From Apostichopus japonicus (Eukaryota > Echinodermata > Holothuroidea > Aspidochirotida > Stichopodidae), in assembly GCF_037975245.1 (NCBI RefSeq), contig NC_092583.1:14673264-14737263 (forward strand): a DNA stretch of 64,000 nucleotides, given 5' to 3'. The translations under genes and the position numbers were made by a program. Under the pieces are notes generated by a model, which saw nothing but the letters and a program-made list of their open reading frames with translations, had not been told where the DNA came from and did no database searches. How positions within the stretch are numbered: position 1 is the first letter of the stretch; every line of letters starts with the position of its first letter. This document shows, piece by piece, positions 12,800 to 25,186 of this stretch.

Positions 12800-15700
12800 C
12801 CTTCTGATTACTGGAAAGGTGTACACAAATAATATGACGTTAATGGTTTTTTTTTTTTTTGTATCAACTTCAAGATGCTTGAATTTAACTGATTGAATTA
12901 GCCAAGTTAGCTTGCATCAAGATTCAGAGTCAATCCAGCCAGTTTAATCTGAAATGATCTTATCAAAACCCAGGAAGTGGTGTTTGTCACCTGATGCTGA
13001 TAAGAAAACTTTATCACTCGAGGACCTGTATATAACATCCCTATGAGCCAAATGTTATCAACTTACAGTAGCATTGCTCTTGGTACAGTATAATGGGAAA
13101 GGCAGCCATTTATCCTGATCACAATTAAATACATTCAACGCTTGTTAACTGTTTTGCTGCTATATATGCAAATGGCACATACAGGGATACCTAGTGTACT
13201 TTAGGTTGACATCACACACACACCTGCACACATGTAGATATGAAAGTCCAATAGCATGATCATTCAAAGAAAATTGCAATTTGAAAATTCATTTGAGCTC
13301 TATGTAATTCATCAAACCAATGTCTGTGGCTGCAAGAATGTTGCAAGTTGTAGCTAAACATTTTGAGATATAGTAATACACTGTACTGTGCTAAGTCCTG
13401 TATGGTTTGGCAGATGTCTATTCACCTCATACAGACAAGATATGTTTGCAACATATGACAGAATTACAAAAAGGAGAGGTTTCATTTCAGTTTTTGTGGT
13501 AAATTGCATCACCAGAGAATTTCTTCACTACAATCTATAAACCATCTTGTTATATAGTGATAAGGCTGGTTTTCTTGACCTTTGAGGAAGTCATCTTTGC
13601 TCAGGGATGATATTGAAACACCTATCATTGAAGGTCAAATCATTGCTTTGCACTGTAACATCACACAGATCAAATACATATATATTGAAAGTACATTTTA
13701 GCAGTACAGTAAGTCCACTAAACTACAGTACAAAGTTTAACACAGAAATCTATGCAATCTATGAAATATTGTGTTTATGAGATTTTACAAAGTGTGTGAT
13801 CCCAGGGAATAATTTATCCTATATGGTATCACAAAATGATCAGCATATTGGTCAAATGACTATGTATACAAGTACAAAGGTATCTGTTGAACCATACAGT
13901 ATTTTACAAGAGACCAAATTCAGAAACTTTAATTTAAGTGCTGCACAAAATCTTAAAACTCAGTTATTCCCTGGATCCATCCAAGTTTTCTTTTTGAAAT
14001 ATCTTGTCTATTACAAGCAAGGTGTAACACACAGATACAAACACAGACACACATGCCATCAGGATTGCACTAGCTACATTTTACATTGGACACACCCAAA
14101 AATCATGAAACTTTATACCATTTATAGTTTCCATAGGTTCTTAATGTTCTTTATATCATGACATAGAAGCTTTAGATTGCCACACCCTATAGAAGAAATA
14201 GAATAATCCACAGCCATTTTTTTTTATCATTGGAGACCACTACAGTATGTCAATGAGGTCTTATAGATACCAGGTGCTTCCTTCAATTGCCATTACATAG
14301 CCCTGCAATAGATAAGTACTATTATCACCAAAGTTCAATGTCTAGGCAGCTGAACAGAACCGATAGATCTCTCTCAGTCTATTAAACCTGATTACAGATA
14401 TAAACTAAAGGTGTAAACATGAAGTGAATATCCGCATATGGCAGCCTATAGCACTCAGTCCTGTGGTGAGAAGATACATGCATCCAATGTTAATGGTTAC
14501 ATATAATTGAACCTTAGAACTGTAACTGGTTGAAGAAAACAGAGAGAGTCTGAAGGGTTCCAAGAGGAACATTTTTAAACTTTCTTGAAAAAGGCTAAGA
14601 TTTTCCAAATTTCAAGGGATAAAAAGACAACAAAAATCAACACAGTGATAGATACAACTGTACCCCAACAACCCAATCCACCACTTTTGAACAAGAAAAC
14701 CTAAGCAAATTTTACTCATTAAAAATAAATATGGTGCAATTTATTTTCAGAGTGAAATGTGAAGTTAAATGTGGTTGTCTAGTGAATTTCAGTTGTTAGA
14801 GCAGGTATTTACAGTGGTATTTACAGTCCTGGAAAAATTAATTTCATGTTCATGCAAGCATGATCAAGAATGTATATAAATGCAGCCTAACACAGAAACT
14901 TCTTATCAGGTCAGCTTAACATTTCTGCTTACAGGATAAGAGAATCTTAATAAATACCTTATAGTGGGTGACCTTCTTTCTTTTTCTTTAAATGGAATTG
15001 CTTTCTGCTAGCAATCTCAGCAGAGTGCATGGTTACTGATCAAGTGTGAATTAGTGATAGGGTGTGAACAGATCAATTATGCACTCTGTTCTGAGATGAT
15101 AAACATACAATCTTAATAGGCTGATGGCAATGCTAATATCATGTAGTCAACTACTCGGCGAGGGAACAACTTCTCTACTAGGTGCTAGTTTTGGTGACTC
15201 CCCAAAGTCAGGACATGCATGACTTATGTTGTGTAATAGAAATAACAAAATCATTTTTGACTGTTTACACAGGAATATTCTTTGAGGTATTAAACCATCT
15301 ACAGGGCTTACAGCTCATACAAATCCCATAGGAAAGTATTGCTAGTTAATTATTAGGGCCCATATGGTATCACCAACTATATAATTACCAAATGTGTTTT
15401 CTGCCATTGTCCACAAAAGTTGCATTTAGTTCAAATATATGCCTGTTTCTAGTCAGAAAATAACATGAAAAGCCACATACATACATCTCTTTATCTATGA
15501 AATGTTCCTAATCAATGCTACACATTGTAACAAATTTCAAACAAGGTACCCATTTTACTGTGATATCTTGACAATACAAGGAACTTGATTCACCAACACA
15601 CATGTTCAAGTCACCTAAAATTTCTAAATGACATTGAGTCCTGGCAAATATTTGTCAGTGCCTTTTCCTTTTGCAAAGTTGAAAAGATCTCCAACTAGAC

Positions 15701-15991
15701 CTACTGGACTAACTTACAATATATAGATCTCTCAATCTAACACTACAGTAACACTAATGGTAGCTACTGTAGCTAGGATTACAACAGTTCCATCATAATT
15801 CTTACTGCAGTTTATTATAATAAAAAATAAATTGAGGAATGGATAACATATGGATAACAGTCCTATCGTCATATTTGCTAAAACGTAAAAGCTTATGAAA
15901 CTGATTTTCTACTGAGGCCTTGTATAGTAATTATATAACTGTATCATGTATACATGTCCTAACGTAGACTGTATCAAAATAAGTTACTTAC

Positions 15992-16080
15992 GAAGTCTCG
16001 CAGAACAGGGGAGGGCTGCAAATCGAGAATAGAAAGCCAGATCGTCTGAGTAAAGAAGAACTAGCAACAGTATTTTATTA
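15992..16080 (-). other. GUK1: GUK1 upstream 5' exon (5' UTR or N-terminal extension)
   Basis: A strong donor, GTAAGTAAC, follows 15992 on the minus strand, matching the acceptor 11 nt before the GUK1 ATG. The 5' limit (16080 here) is arbitrary. Joined to exon 1, the ATG frame stays open upstream for over 30 codons with no ATG until a TAA. The open segment reads FYSRFAALPCSARLLIRRM just before the start: Arg and Ser rich with no acidic residues, like a mitochondrial presequence. A CTG in a fair initiation context (G at -3, G at +4) precedes it. Confidence 0.6.
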
Positions 16081-16192
16081 TCAAACACCAAGATGACTTG
16101 ACAGAAAAAAGTGAACACTACACTGAGCTAAACTGAACCTTTCAGATGTTGTCCATCTACTAGACTTTTTATCTGTTTTGCAGAAGCAGACT

Positions 16193-16200
16193 CCGGAAGT
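16193..16200 (+). promoter_or_regulatory. ETS-type motif CCGGAAGT near the GUK1 first exon
   Basis: CCGGAAGT is a consensus ETS/GABP site, common in TATA-less housekeeping promoters. It lies about 100-200 bases upstream of the inferred first exon. A single short motif is weak evidence. Confidence 0.4.
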
Positions 16201-16362
16201 CCCAACGTAACGTTCTGTAAAGTTGTAGTCAACGGTACAGGTACCTGGTATGCATATGAAACTTTGCCCACGTACTCGCTCGATCAGAATGATCAGAACA
16301 CGACTATAGTAAACAACTCATAATGTAACGCGCTACTAAACACGCTTTTGCATGGCATAATG

Positions 16363-16740
16363 ACCTGCTTGAAGGTAGCGGACATTAGTAGCGGACAAAT
16401 AATAAGGAGAAAAGCGGAGAGCGCCATCTATTATCTAGCGGAAAATAAGCAACGGTGAAGGTGCAGTGGTACTCAATAATTGTTTGTAAATCAAATTAAA
16501 GACAATTCATCCCACTAATGACATGTTTAAAATTAATTATCTTTCTTATAGGAATAGATAAGAAGTGTGATATGCAATAACGAGGCAGAGAAGAGTCCCT
16601 TCTATCACTCTATTAATGTTTGATATCAGTGACATAAAATCTTTGGCCGTGGCTATTCTTACAATTAGTTGTAACAATTATTTATAAACTATTCTTACGA
16701 CATCGGCGAATTCAAGCGCAGTAAAGAAAATAAAGCAACT
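16363..16740 (+). repeat. Left inverted arm of the foldback element
   Basis: This is the inverse of the right arm. The motif AGCGGA occurs four times in the outer 90 bases (two within GTAGCGGA, one in AAAGCGGA, one in CTAGCGGA); such subterminal repeats can be transposase-binding sites. It starts about 280 bases upstream of the inferred GUK1 5' exon. Confidence 0.85.
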
Positions 16741-16755
16741 TCGCATGTAGTAGGG

Positions 16756-17470
16756 ATAACCCAAACCCAAACCCTAACACCTAACCCTACCCCTAAGCCC
16801 TAACCTACCCCTAACCCTAACCACTAACCCCTAACCCTAACCCCTAACCCTATTCACTAACCCCTAACCCTAACCCTAAGCTAAACCTAACCCTAGGCTA
16901 ACCCTTACCCTAACCCTAAGCTAAACCTAACCATAGGCTAACCCTAACCCTAGGCTAATTCTAACCCCTAATCCTAACCCGAACCCTAGGCTAACCCTAA
17001 CCCCTAACCCTAAGCTAACCCTAACCCCAGGTTAACCCTAGGCTAACCCTAACCCCTAACCCTAGACTAACCCTAACCCTCGGCTAACCCTAACCTAGGC
17101 TAACCCTAAGCTAACCCTAGGCTAACCCTAACCCTTACCCTAAGGGCCTAGGCTAACCCTAACCCCTAACCCTAACCCTAGGCTAACCCTAGCCTTACCC
17201 TAACCCTAAGCTAATCCTAACCCTAACTCTAACCCTAACCCTAGGCTAACCCTAACCCTTACCCTAACCCTAGGCTAACCCTAACCCTAGGCTAACCCTA
17301 ACCCTAGGCTAACCCTTACCCTAACCCTAACCCTAGGCTAACCCTAACCCTTACCCTAACCCTAGGCTAACCCTAAGCTAACCCTAGGCTAACCCTAAGC
17401 TAACCCTAACCCTAATCCTAGGCTAACCCTAACCCTAGGCTAACGCTAACCCTAACCCCTAACCCTAACC
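16756..17470. repeat. Degenerate interstitial telomere-like array (CCCTAA/TTAGGG)
   Basis: About 715 bases are almost entirely CCCTAA hexamers on the plus strand (TTAGGG on the minus), interspersed with AGGCTAA and AAGCTAA variants. A common 17-base cycle is CTAACCCTAACCCTAGG. The array is bounded on both sides by the inverted arms, so it is internal, not a chromosome end. Confidence 0.95.
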
Positions 17471-18502
17471 GGACTTGTTACTCCTAGTCGTAAAAAAAGT
17501 ACTCCTAGTCGTTAAAATAGCCATGTTAAAGCAACTGCTCATGCGTATTTATAAATTATTTTTACAACTAGTCTTAAGAATAGCCACTTTGAACTTCTTT
17601 ATTATGCTAAAAATTCCACTACATCTTGTAAACACTGCCGTTACGTACCAACGAAATGTTTAAAATCAATTATGTTTAGTTAAAGAAATAGTTACATAGT
17701 GCGACATATATCACGTTATAGATTAATGTGACCTCTATCACTCTATATTAATATTCTTATTTTGTTCAATCGAAATTTTGGCGAAGATGTCACCGATATC
17801 AAACATAAATAGGGTGATAGAGGACACTTTGCTCTATTCTGTGATGTGTGTCGCACCATCTAACTATTTCTATAACTAAAGATAATTAATTTTAAACAAT
17901 TCGTTAGAAGGTAACGGCAGTCTGTACACGATGTAGTGGAATTAAACGCAATCACAAATATTCTTATTTCTTCAATCGAAATTTTGGCGAAGATAGAAGT
18001 TATGTCACCGATATCAAACATAAATAGGGTGATAGAAGACACTTTGCTCTATTCCGTGATATGTGTCGCACAATCTAACTTTTTCTATAACTAAAGATAA
18101 TTAATTTAAAACATTTCGTTGGTACGTAACGGCAGTTTGTATACTCGCAGAGTGGAAATTAACGCAATCACAAATATTCTTAATTTTTCAATCGAACTTT
18201 TGGCGAAGATAGAAGTTATGTAACCGATATCAAACATGGATAGGCTGACAGAAGAGATATTGCTCTTTGTCGGGATGTTTGTCGCACCATCTAAATATCT
18301 CTATAACTAAAGATAAATAATTTTAAACTTGTCATTAGTGGTACGGAATTGAACCTTAAATTTGATTTACAAACAATTATTGAGTGCCACCGCACCTTCA
18401 CCATTACTTATTGTCCGCTAGATAATAGATGGCCCTCTTCGCCTTTTTCCTTATTGTCTGCTCTTATTGTCGGCTACTAATGTCCACTACCTTCAGGCAG
18501 GT
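17471..18502 (-). repeat. Right inverted arm with about 210-bp tandem units
   Basis: The phrase TTCAATCGAAATTTTGGCG (last copy AACTTTTGGCG) starts at 17765, 17971 and 18187, giving spacings of 206 and 216 bases. Each unit carries CACCGATATCAAACAT, a CTCTATTC-type phrase and ATAACTAAAGATAA. The part at 17620-17740 is inverted relative to 17840-17950, making a local palindrome. Next to the telomere-like core, ACTCCTAGTCGT occurs twice in tandem (17480-17515). Confidence 0.85.
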
Positions 18503-18633
18503 GCAATATTGTACAATACATATTAATAGAGGGCGCTGGTACAATCCAGTCAACAGAGCCGTACATACGGATGTGCCAGTCATTATGAGTTCGTTTCCCT
18601 ATAAAAGTACTCAACCAGTCAGGAGTAGCAGCT

Positions 18634-19015
18634 GGCCCACCCAGTGGTGGAGCGTCCATACAGTCACGGGGGGGGGTGCCCCCCTGACGGACTCAAATGG
18701 ACTTCTGGCGCCCTTTTCAGCTTTTTACCACTTTTTACTTATTCGCGATTATTGACTTTTTTATTGCGCTCTCATCTACCTATTGACATTTGTCACAATT
18801 TGTTGGTGATGACACCTATTTATTCTTCGTTTATATGCAAATTAGCAAGGCCTGGCAAGGGTAATTTCCGGCGATCTAGGGAGTATCTTTACTCAAAAAA
18901 TTCCTGTACATTCCGCGCCAACCTGTGGTGGCGCTCCACTTAGTGTCGAAAGCGCCCCTACAGACCATTCTCATCCCCCCTGACCAATACCCCTAGCTCC
19001 GCCACTGGGCCCACC
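18634..19015. mobile_element. hAT-type MITE with perfect 8-bp target duplication
   Basis: The element is 18642-19007 (366 bp), starting CAGTGGTGGAGC and ending GCTCCGCCACTG, which are inverse of each other with one mismatch. It is flanked by the identical 8-mer GGCCCACC at 18634-18641 and 19008-19015. An 8-bp duplication with CAGNG-type termini is diagnostic of hAT transposition. No transposase is present, so it is non-autonomous. Confidence 0.92.
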
Positions 19016-22000
19016 ACAATGACTTTTGGGATAATATTTTCATCTCGGGTGGCAACATATACCAAAGCAAATGTAGGAGTTACTAGACACATTTAATTTG
19101 CGTTGAAACTAGATATGATAAACAACCGTATGACAGCATGGTCCGGTGCCCTGTTCGCCATTCAGGCACAGAACCCTGTTATATCAGGACTGTTACCCAC
19201 GTGATCATGAAGCTGTACCATGAGTGGGCCACCATGATTGATACTGATCTGGTATCACTGTAGACAAAATTTGGGTCAGACCTCCAACCTTGCTACAGTA
19301 CCTACTTGAAGGGTGTGGGCAAAACTGATGGGAGAGCGACAAGGAAAAAGATCATTATATTGCCATGCAGCTTAGGCAGGATGAGAGAAGTATGACCAGT
19401 AGTATGTGAAGCATGATCAAAGCTATGAGAGCCTTCACAACATTGATTCTGTGCACGATGTGATCAATGCCAGAGCAGAGATGTTATACTGGACACCTCA
19501 CTGGATCACTGAGAGCAATGCTGTTGTCTGAAAACACCTGAGCATTGGAATCCAGAGCCTACAATTGAGAGCCTTTCCATGTTATTCTTTATCCTGTACT
19601 TTCCACTCCATATTGTGCTAGTTATACCCTGATTTACCCCGGGTCCTAGCTTAAGCTGTAGGTCCATCTGACTGCCCTCGCCCCTATTGTCCAGCCTATC
19701 CTGCTCCTACAGCACTATGAGGATTGACCTGAAAAGGGACCCGGTGTGGTCAAAGGGCAAGCCCAACTGGAGGAATCTGGGTAGTCAATCCCCACAGCCA
19801 CTGGACATCTGTCATTGTTATCCTGCTATTTCATAAACTCATGGAGACTAGCAACAGGGGATGTTAGTTCATGTACAGAATGCGTTACCAAGCAAAATTC
19901 TTTTGTAACAATTTGATAATTGTAACTAGCTGTTAGTAATCTATGATTGTGATTCTTACATTTGAAGGGCTTTATCCTAAACGAAGAGAAAACAAAAAAC
20001 ATGTGTCAATGTTCATTATTTTAATGTTGTACCAGAATCTTGAATGTACTTTTCAAGATTAAACCCAATGTTGAACATAAACTACAAATTTCAAAAGAAT
20101 TTCAACAAAAATGTCCCAAAAGGTTGTGTTTGCCAGATTATATACGAATAATCTTACAACAACCAAAAGTTCAAAGGCATTCAAACCTATGCAATATATT
20201 GGTATAGATAGGTATGAGGTACTTTGCTCTAACTTTAAATAAGAAATTAACCTTTTCAAATATTACCTTGTACTTACATGACTTACTGAACATAATGAAT
20301 TATATCCCCAATCATATTTCACAGTACCAATATCTGGCATAACCTTTGACACACGTATCCCTTCCTCTTCCCCGCCTCTCCCCCACCTCTCGATACCTTC
20401 CCCAGAATCAGGTTGTTCCTCATTTCTTACCCTACATGCATAATTGACCAACCCACTGCTGTTGCTGGTCTCTTCCTAGCTTCATTTGTAGCGAAAACGA
20501 TTCAAGATTAAAGCATACTGCAACATTTGATACAAATGAAATTGTTACATTAGTTTTATAGCGACAGGAAAGAATGATTTATGGAAAATTGTTTAGTTTT
20601 ATTAGTGGAAAGGAAACTAATGAACCCAATACTCAGCTTTACAAATAACAGAAGATTTCTTCATTTTTAATAATTATGCAGGTATTACAACAATTTTGTA
20701 CAACTAGCAAAAGTAAAACTTGCAGCATGGGTTAAACAAAGCTCATGTCCAAAAATACCTCCAAGCATAGATTTGAAAGTCCCTTGTCATAAATAATATT
20801 GCTGCTTCTTTTAAATTGCAGGCATCATCAAGCAGTTCATGCAATTCCAAATTCTTTGCAGTAACTAGCCTTTTGTACCGTTTTTACACACAAAAAAATC
20901 CAAAACGTTCAATTCCAATCTATACCGGGGTGAAAAATAAAAATTAACTACCACTAAAGGTAATAAACTACGATCTTAAAGATACAAATTTTGCTGGGAA
21001 TTTTGTTACAAATTAACGGTACATTACTCAAAAAATCTTTAAAGGAACTCGAAAGACAAAGAACCTGTCTGTTTCTTTAGCCCATCAGAATCAGACCAGT
21101 AATTATGGAATTAGGAATCAACTTTCAAGGTCCACTGACATTCTGTTTTGGATTAAATAGCGCATAAAACTTGCTAATCAGGCACAGACAGATGGGTTTC
21201 ATCCATGAAGACCTCTTGGTAAGATTTTAAAGGATTCAATTATGAGTGAATATTAGATAGCCTAGCCAGAGTGATCCTACAGTATGGCAACCCGACAAAA
21301 TGTAACTTTAACGGCCCCATGTTTCTTGTCCAATTTAAGGTTAGAGACACCGTCGTAGTGACTTGAGATGAGTCTATGTACTACACCAACGTCGGAAATC
21401 GCTCCACTTTGGAGCTTCAGTGACTGCAGTCATGAACTCACTACAATCCTAGGTAGAGTGATACCTAAAAGTGCTCAGTTTAGGTGAATTTATTTTCCTA
21501 TCATTCCTAAATCTTAATGGAACACTGGTCCAACTTTACAACCCTTCCCAACCTCTTGGAAACATATTCAATATGGATGGACAGAACCTTCAGGAAGATT
21601 GCCTTTAAATTGACAAAGCTTTCATTCTTGGGCTTTATCATAAATGCAAGCAGGAACCAGAGGCTGGGCTTCCACAACATTTAAACTGACAATACACTAC
21701 AGTTGGATTGAAGTTTCAATCGGCACCGCACTGGCAAACAAGCAAAGCTGCAGCGGCTGCAAGTTCCTGCTCAGGGAGGATGAAAGAATATTTCCTATGC
21801 AGCCTAGATGCAGCCCCCTACTTTTGACATGCTAAACACTATTGTTTCGTTACCACCTAAACACGATGATTCAACAGAAAAAGTTGATCTTCAAACCTAT
21901 CTTCAGACCGATGGCATGCAGTAGGCTTGTATTCATATTAATAACATTTCTTTGCAGCAATACTTAACTAAGCTTAATTATGCTCTCAATACCTTTGAGA

Positions 22001-23143
22001 ACTTACAATTACAAAGTCTAGCTCTGTAACGCGAGAAATTTCCCGCGAATACAGAGTAAGTGAACAGAAGAGTGTTAGTAGTTCCCTTCTGTCATCTATG
22101 TGGCCAAATAGTGACCAAAACTGATATAACAAATACCCCTCGATTTCGTTTGAGAACAGCAAAGCTGTGACGTTTCACCCTTTTAATTTGCTCTTAATGT
22201 TAACACATCCTAGTTTTAACTTTTACAACATTTCTTGAGCAAATCACCTTGTCAACAATCTATGATGAATATACAAAATGCTTTTTCTGAAAGAAATTGT
22301 TTCAGAAGTTTTTATAGACATCATTTGAAATGATACATACATATTGTTTTATTCAGTAGAAAACAAAAAATGGAAGATTTAATAGTTTTGCAGGTGAGAC
22401 CCCTTTTTTCTCCCTACTCCCCTCTTGTAACCATTCACTCATACCAAGTCTTTTTTTTATCTTGGGTGGTCACACACCACAACTCCACAGTACTGTTCAA
22501 ACTCTCTGAGTCATATCTCGCCGCACCTCAACAATACCGGCCACACAACGACAAACAGACACACAGACAACTGAACATGCAAGAAGACACATACACACAT
22601 ACAGCTTATCACCCGTATTATTCACACACTTTTCTTTAATGGTGCATTCTTGTTTTTCAACATACAAAGCTAATCCGGTCAATCATATTGACTCCATTAT
22701 ATAATTTTAAAATGGTAGAGATTGTTCAAAGAGAAAATTGTCCAATTTTAGATATGCTTAAACCAGGTAGGAAAATTTGGTAAAAATATGTCACTTTTCA
22801 TGACAACAAACTTCAAATAGTGAGGGAAGGGAAAATTGACTTTTTTTTGTTGACGAGAGCGGCACACCTTCAACTCAGGGGTGCGTACAGTACAGGCAGC
22901 TCAAAGTTACTTTTGCCGGTTACACAGACGTGCTGGTAAATTCACACATGAAAGAACTTTTGACAAAACTAAAGCATTCCTTTTGCCACAAATTTTGCAA
23001 TAAACCTCTTTCCCAACTTCTACCTTCTTTTTCCAAAGTTCTTCAACAATTACATTCAAGAGAAAGGACTTGCCACACACACACACACAGACATGATTTC
23101 AATCAGGCACACAATGCTACACACCTGCACACATACACTAACA
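19016..23143. other. Intergenic stretch without a recognised gene
   Basis: I read this on both strands and found no ORF with family resemblance, no RNA gene and no clear transposon ends. The 19130-19640 part is GC-richer than its surroundings and carries many stops in all frames; it may be a decayed repeat. The distal part could belong to the KPNB1 downstream region. Confidence 0.5.
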
Positions 23144-23235
23144 CAGTGGTCTTCAAACTTAAGACCCACAACCTTGTTCGGGACTGAGCCGCAACCCACC
23201 GAACACCCCCGCCCGCCCCTCCCCTCCCCTCCTCA
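23144..23235 (+). mobile_element. Solitary hAT-like terminus
   Basis: CAGTGGTCTTCAAACTTAAG followed by a CCACAACC...CCGCAACCC sequence has the look of Charlie-type hAT termini (CAGTGGTTCTCAAACT). No matching inverse end was found in the next 1 kb, so it is a fragment or a chance likeness. Confidence 0.45.
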
Positions 23236-23525
23236 AAATTAAAAAAAAATGTATATATTATGTCTGGTGTCTGGATACATCCTGACCCATCAATAAGACT
23301 TCAGGATTCACTTTTGGATAATGGCCTCCTAATTTGAAGTTCATCAAACCGAAATACAGTACAGTACCTCCAGGTAGATGTAATGACAAAACTATGAATA
23401 ACTGAAGTCACTGTTTAAGACATAAATAGTCAAGACAGTTTGTTTGTCACAGTAAATGTTTACTTTTCTGGAATGAAATATGTCACTTGATAGGTGGGCT
23501 GGAGTGTTCAGGTTCAGTTTAAGTT

Positions 23526-23630
23526 TTATCGACTACTTATGGTTACCGTAGTGATACATGTTATCGACTACTGATGGTTACCGTAGTGATACATGTTATC
23601 GACTACTGATGGTTACCGTAGTGATACAGA
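23526..23630. repeat. 35-bp tandem repeat, three copies
   Basis: Three head-to-tail copies begin TTATCGACTAC and contain GATGGTTACCGTAGTGATAC. The first differs by one base (CTTATGG for CTGATGG). It lies downstream of KPNB1, possibly in its 3' UTR. Confidence 0.95.
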
Positions 23631-25020
23631 CTGACCGACTAGGAATGTACTAATAAATGTAATAATATATAGCTTGAATTTTTATTAATTTAGTTTTGGG
23701 ATTATGATTATTAAAACTTTTACAGACGGAAACATAATTGGGCCATGAATATGGTGTAGTGGTGGGTGTGGGATGGGATAATACCAAGGTTTATTTTATC
23801 ATATGAAATAACCCACATTCTTTTCTTGAAGGGAAAAAAATAACAAAAATGAAAGAAATACTCATTGCATACCTCTACAATGTACGTTGTCAATCAGAGT
23901 ATTGCACAAAGAATTCACATATTTATAGCAATTTCTGAATTATTAGTTGCTATTTTTGTTGTTATTGGATATTTCTTGGCTGTGTCCTTTCTCTGATCAA
24001 AGATCATATGCAGCAGCAGCAGCAGCATCATAATCATCAGCATGCAACATTGTCTTCATCAACACCAATCAACACCACACAAACACCCAGACTGTTTCAG
24101 GTCTCACACACTTTTGATACATCCATTCATCCATCACACACACATACCTCTCGATATCACACATAATGCAGTAATTCAACATACGCAAAAAAAACACATT
24201 CCGATCATTCAGTGCAACATCGTCACGCTCCTCCACCCTCATTCAACTTCTCATTCAACCTCTCGATTCATCTCACGCAGACAAGTGAATGTCGACAGAC
24301 GTGGTCGACGGTTAGAAGCTGCTGGATCACAACAACTCTGACATCGGTAAACGTCACCGTGCTCCTGTGAACGAAGAACACAGAGACACATGTGAATATA
24401 GGAGGACAAAACGAATGATGAAGGAAATATGTCATCGGAGGACAAATGAATGAGACGTGGACACGTCCAAGGAAGACAAAAACACGATGATGGAAGACAA
24501 CAAATGATGAAGGAATATCAAAAGAGTCAAGTCAAGGGAAGAATGAGAGATCAATACAAGCAACAAGAGGACAAAGGAATAAAGGAAATAAAGTATTCTC
24601 ATCTACCTCACCCAAATCAAAACCAAATTGTTTAGTTTATCAAAGTATCATTGATCTTTGGGCATGGGAATTAAATACTGACATCCAAACTTTTCGAAAA
24701 GCATTTCAACTTGCCAGTCATTATTTTTCACTTTCATACTCTCTTGGTCCCTGGTGGAAATATTTTTCCAATTCATTAACAGACAGATAGATAGACATAC
24801 AACCATACAGACATTTATAAAGGACACTGTTTGTATATCAGCAGGCAAAAAGTTCCTCAATCTTGGCATAAAATGACTTTGACTTTAATTCCAAAATTTA
24901 AAACCATTCTGACAGGACAACTCCTAGCAAGATATCCCAGGCCCATCTGCCCCAACCCCCCTACTCCCCAACCCACCCACCCAAACCTACTATTAAAATA
25001 AGAATTCAGTACTTTACCAA
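23631..25020 (-). other. Probable KPNB1 3' UTR and downstream flank
   Basis: This is directly downstream of the KPNB1 stop at 25021-25023. An ATTAAA-type signal on the minus strand at 24884-24889 is the nearest candidate poly(A) signal, but longer UTRs are possible. It contains CAG repeated five times at 24011-24026 and a purine-rich segment at 24370-24600. Small ORFs here look non-coding. Confidence 0.45.
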
Positions 25021-25186
25021 TCACTGTGGGATCGTGTTACTTAGCTTCCTGATTTCCTTGACAGCCCAAGTAGCCAGAGTTCGTGTTTTCTTGGTTTTTG
25101 ACATTTTTCCCTCTGAGAGTAGTTGGCCAATCTTTGGTGTTTCAAACAGCTTGATAATCTGCTCCCCAAAAGCACAGCAGAGGTCA
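25021..25186 (-). CDS. KPNB1: KPNB1 exon 22 (C-terminus and stop)
   Basis: Acceptor TTGCTCCAG before 25186. It encodes residues 831-885, [15 protein letters not shown] through [14 protein letters not shown], then a short lineage-specific tail and TGA at 25023-25021. Confidence 0.97.

Larger units (their letters stand above)
16363..18502. mobile_element. Foldback (long inverted-repeat) transposable element with telomere-like core
   Basis: The left arm begins ACCTGCTTGAAGGTAGCGG and the right arm ends with its near-exact inverse (inverted: ACCTGCCTGAAGGTAGTGG). The match continues inward for several hundred bases with shared blocks such as GCCATCTATTATCTAGCGG, CTCAATAATTGTTTGTAAAT, CACTAATGACA, TTTAAAATTA and GTGGCTATTCTTA. 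The arms therefore reach almost to the telomere-like core at 16756-17470. The right arm is expanded by about 210-bp tandem units. The flanking 8-mers GCATAATG and GCAATATT agree at only five of eight positions, so the target duplication is uncertain. No coding region is visible, so the element is non-autonomous. Its architecture matches foldback elements such as the sea urchin TU family. Confidence 0.85.

Noticed and set aside
16756-17470. A true chromosome end
   Set aside because: Non-telomeric sequence and genes lie on both sides, and the tract is bounded by inverted arms of an element.
16363-18502. A clear 8-bp target duplication for the foldback element
   Set aside because: The flanking 8-mers match at only five of eight positions, so I do not claim one.
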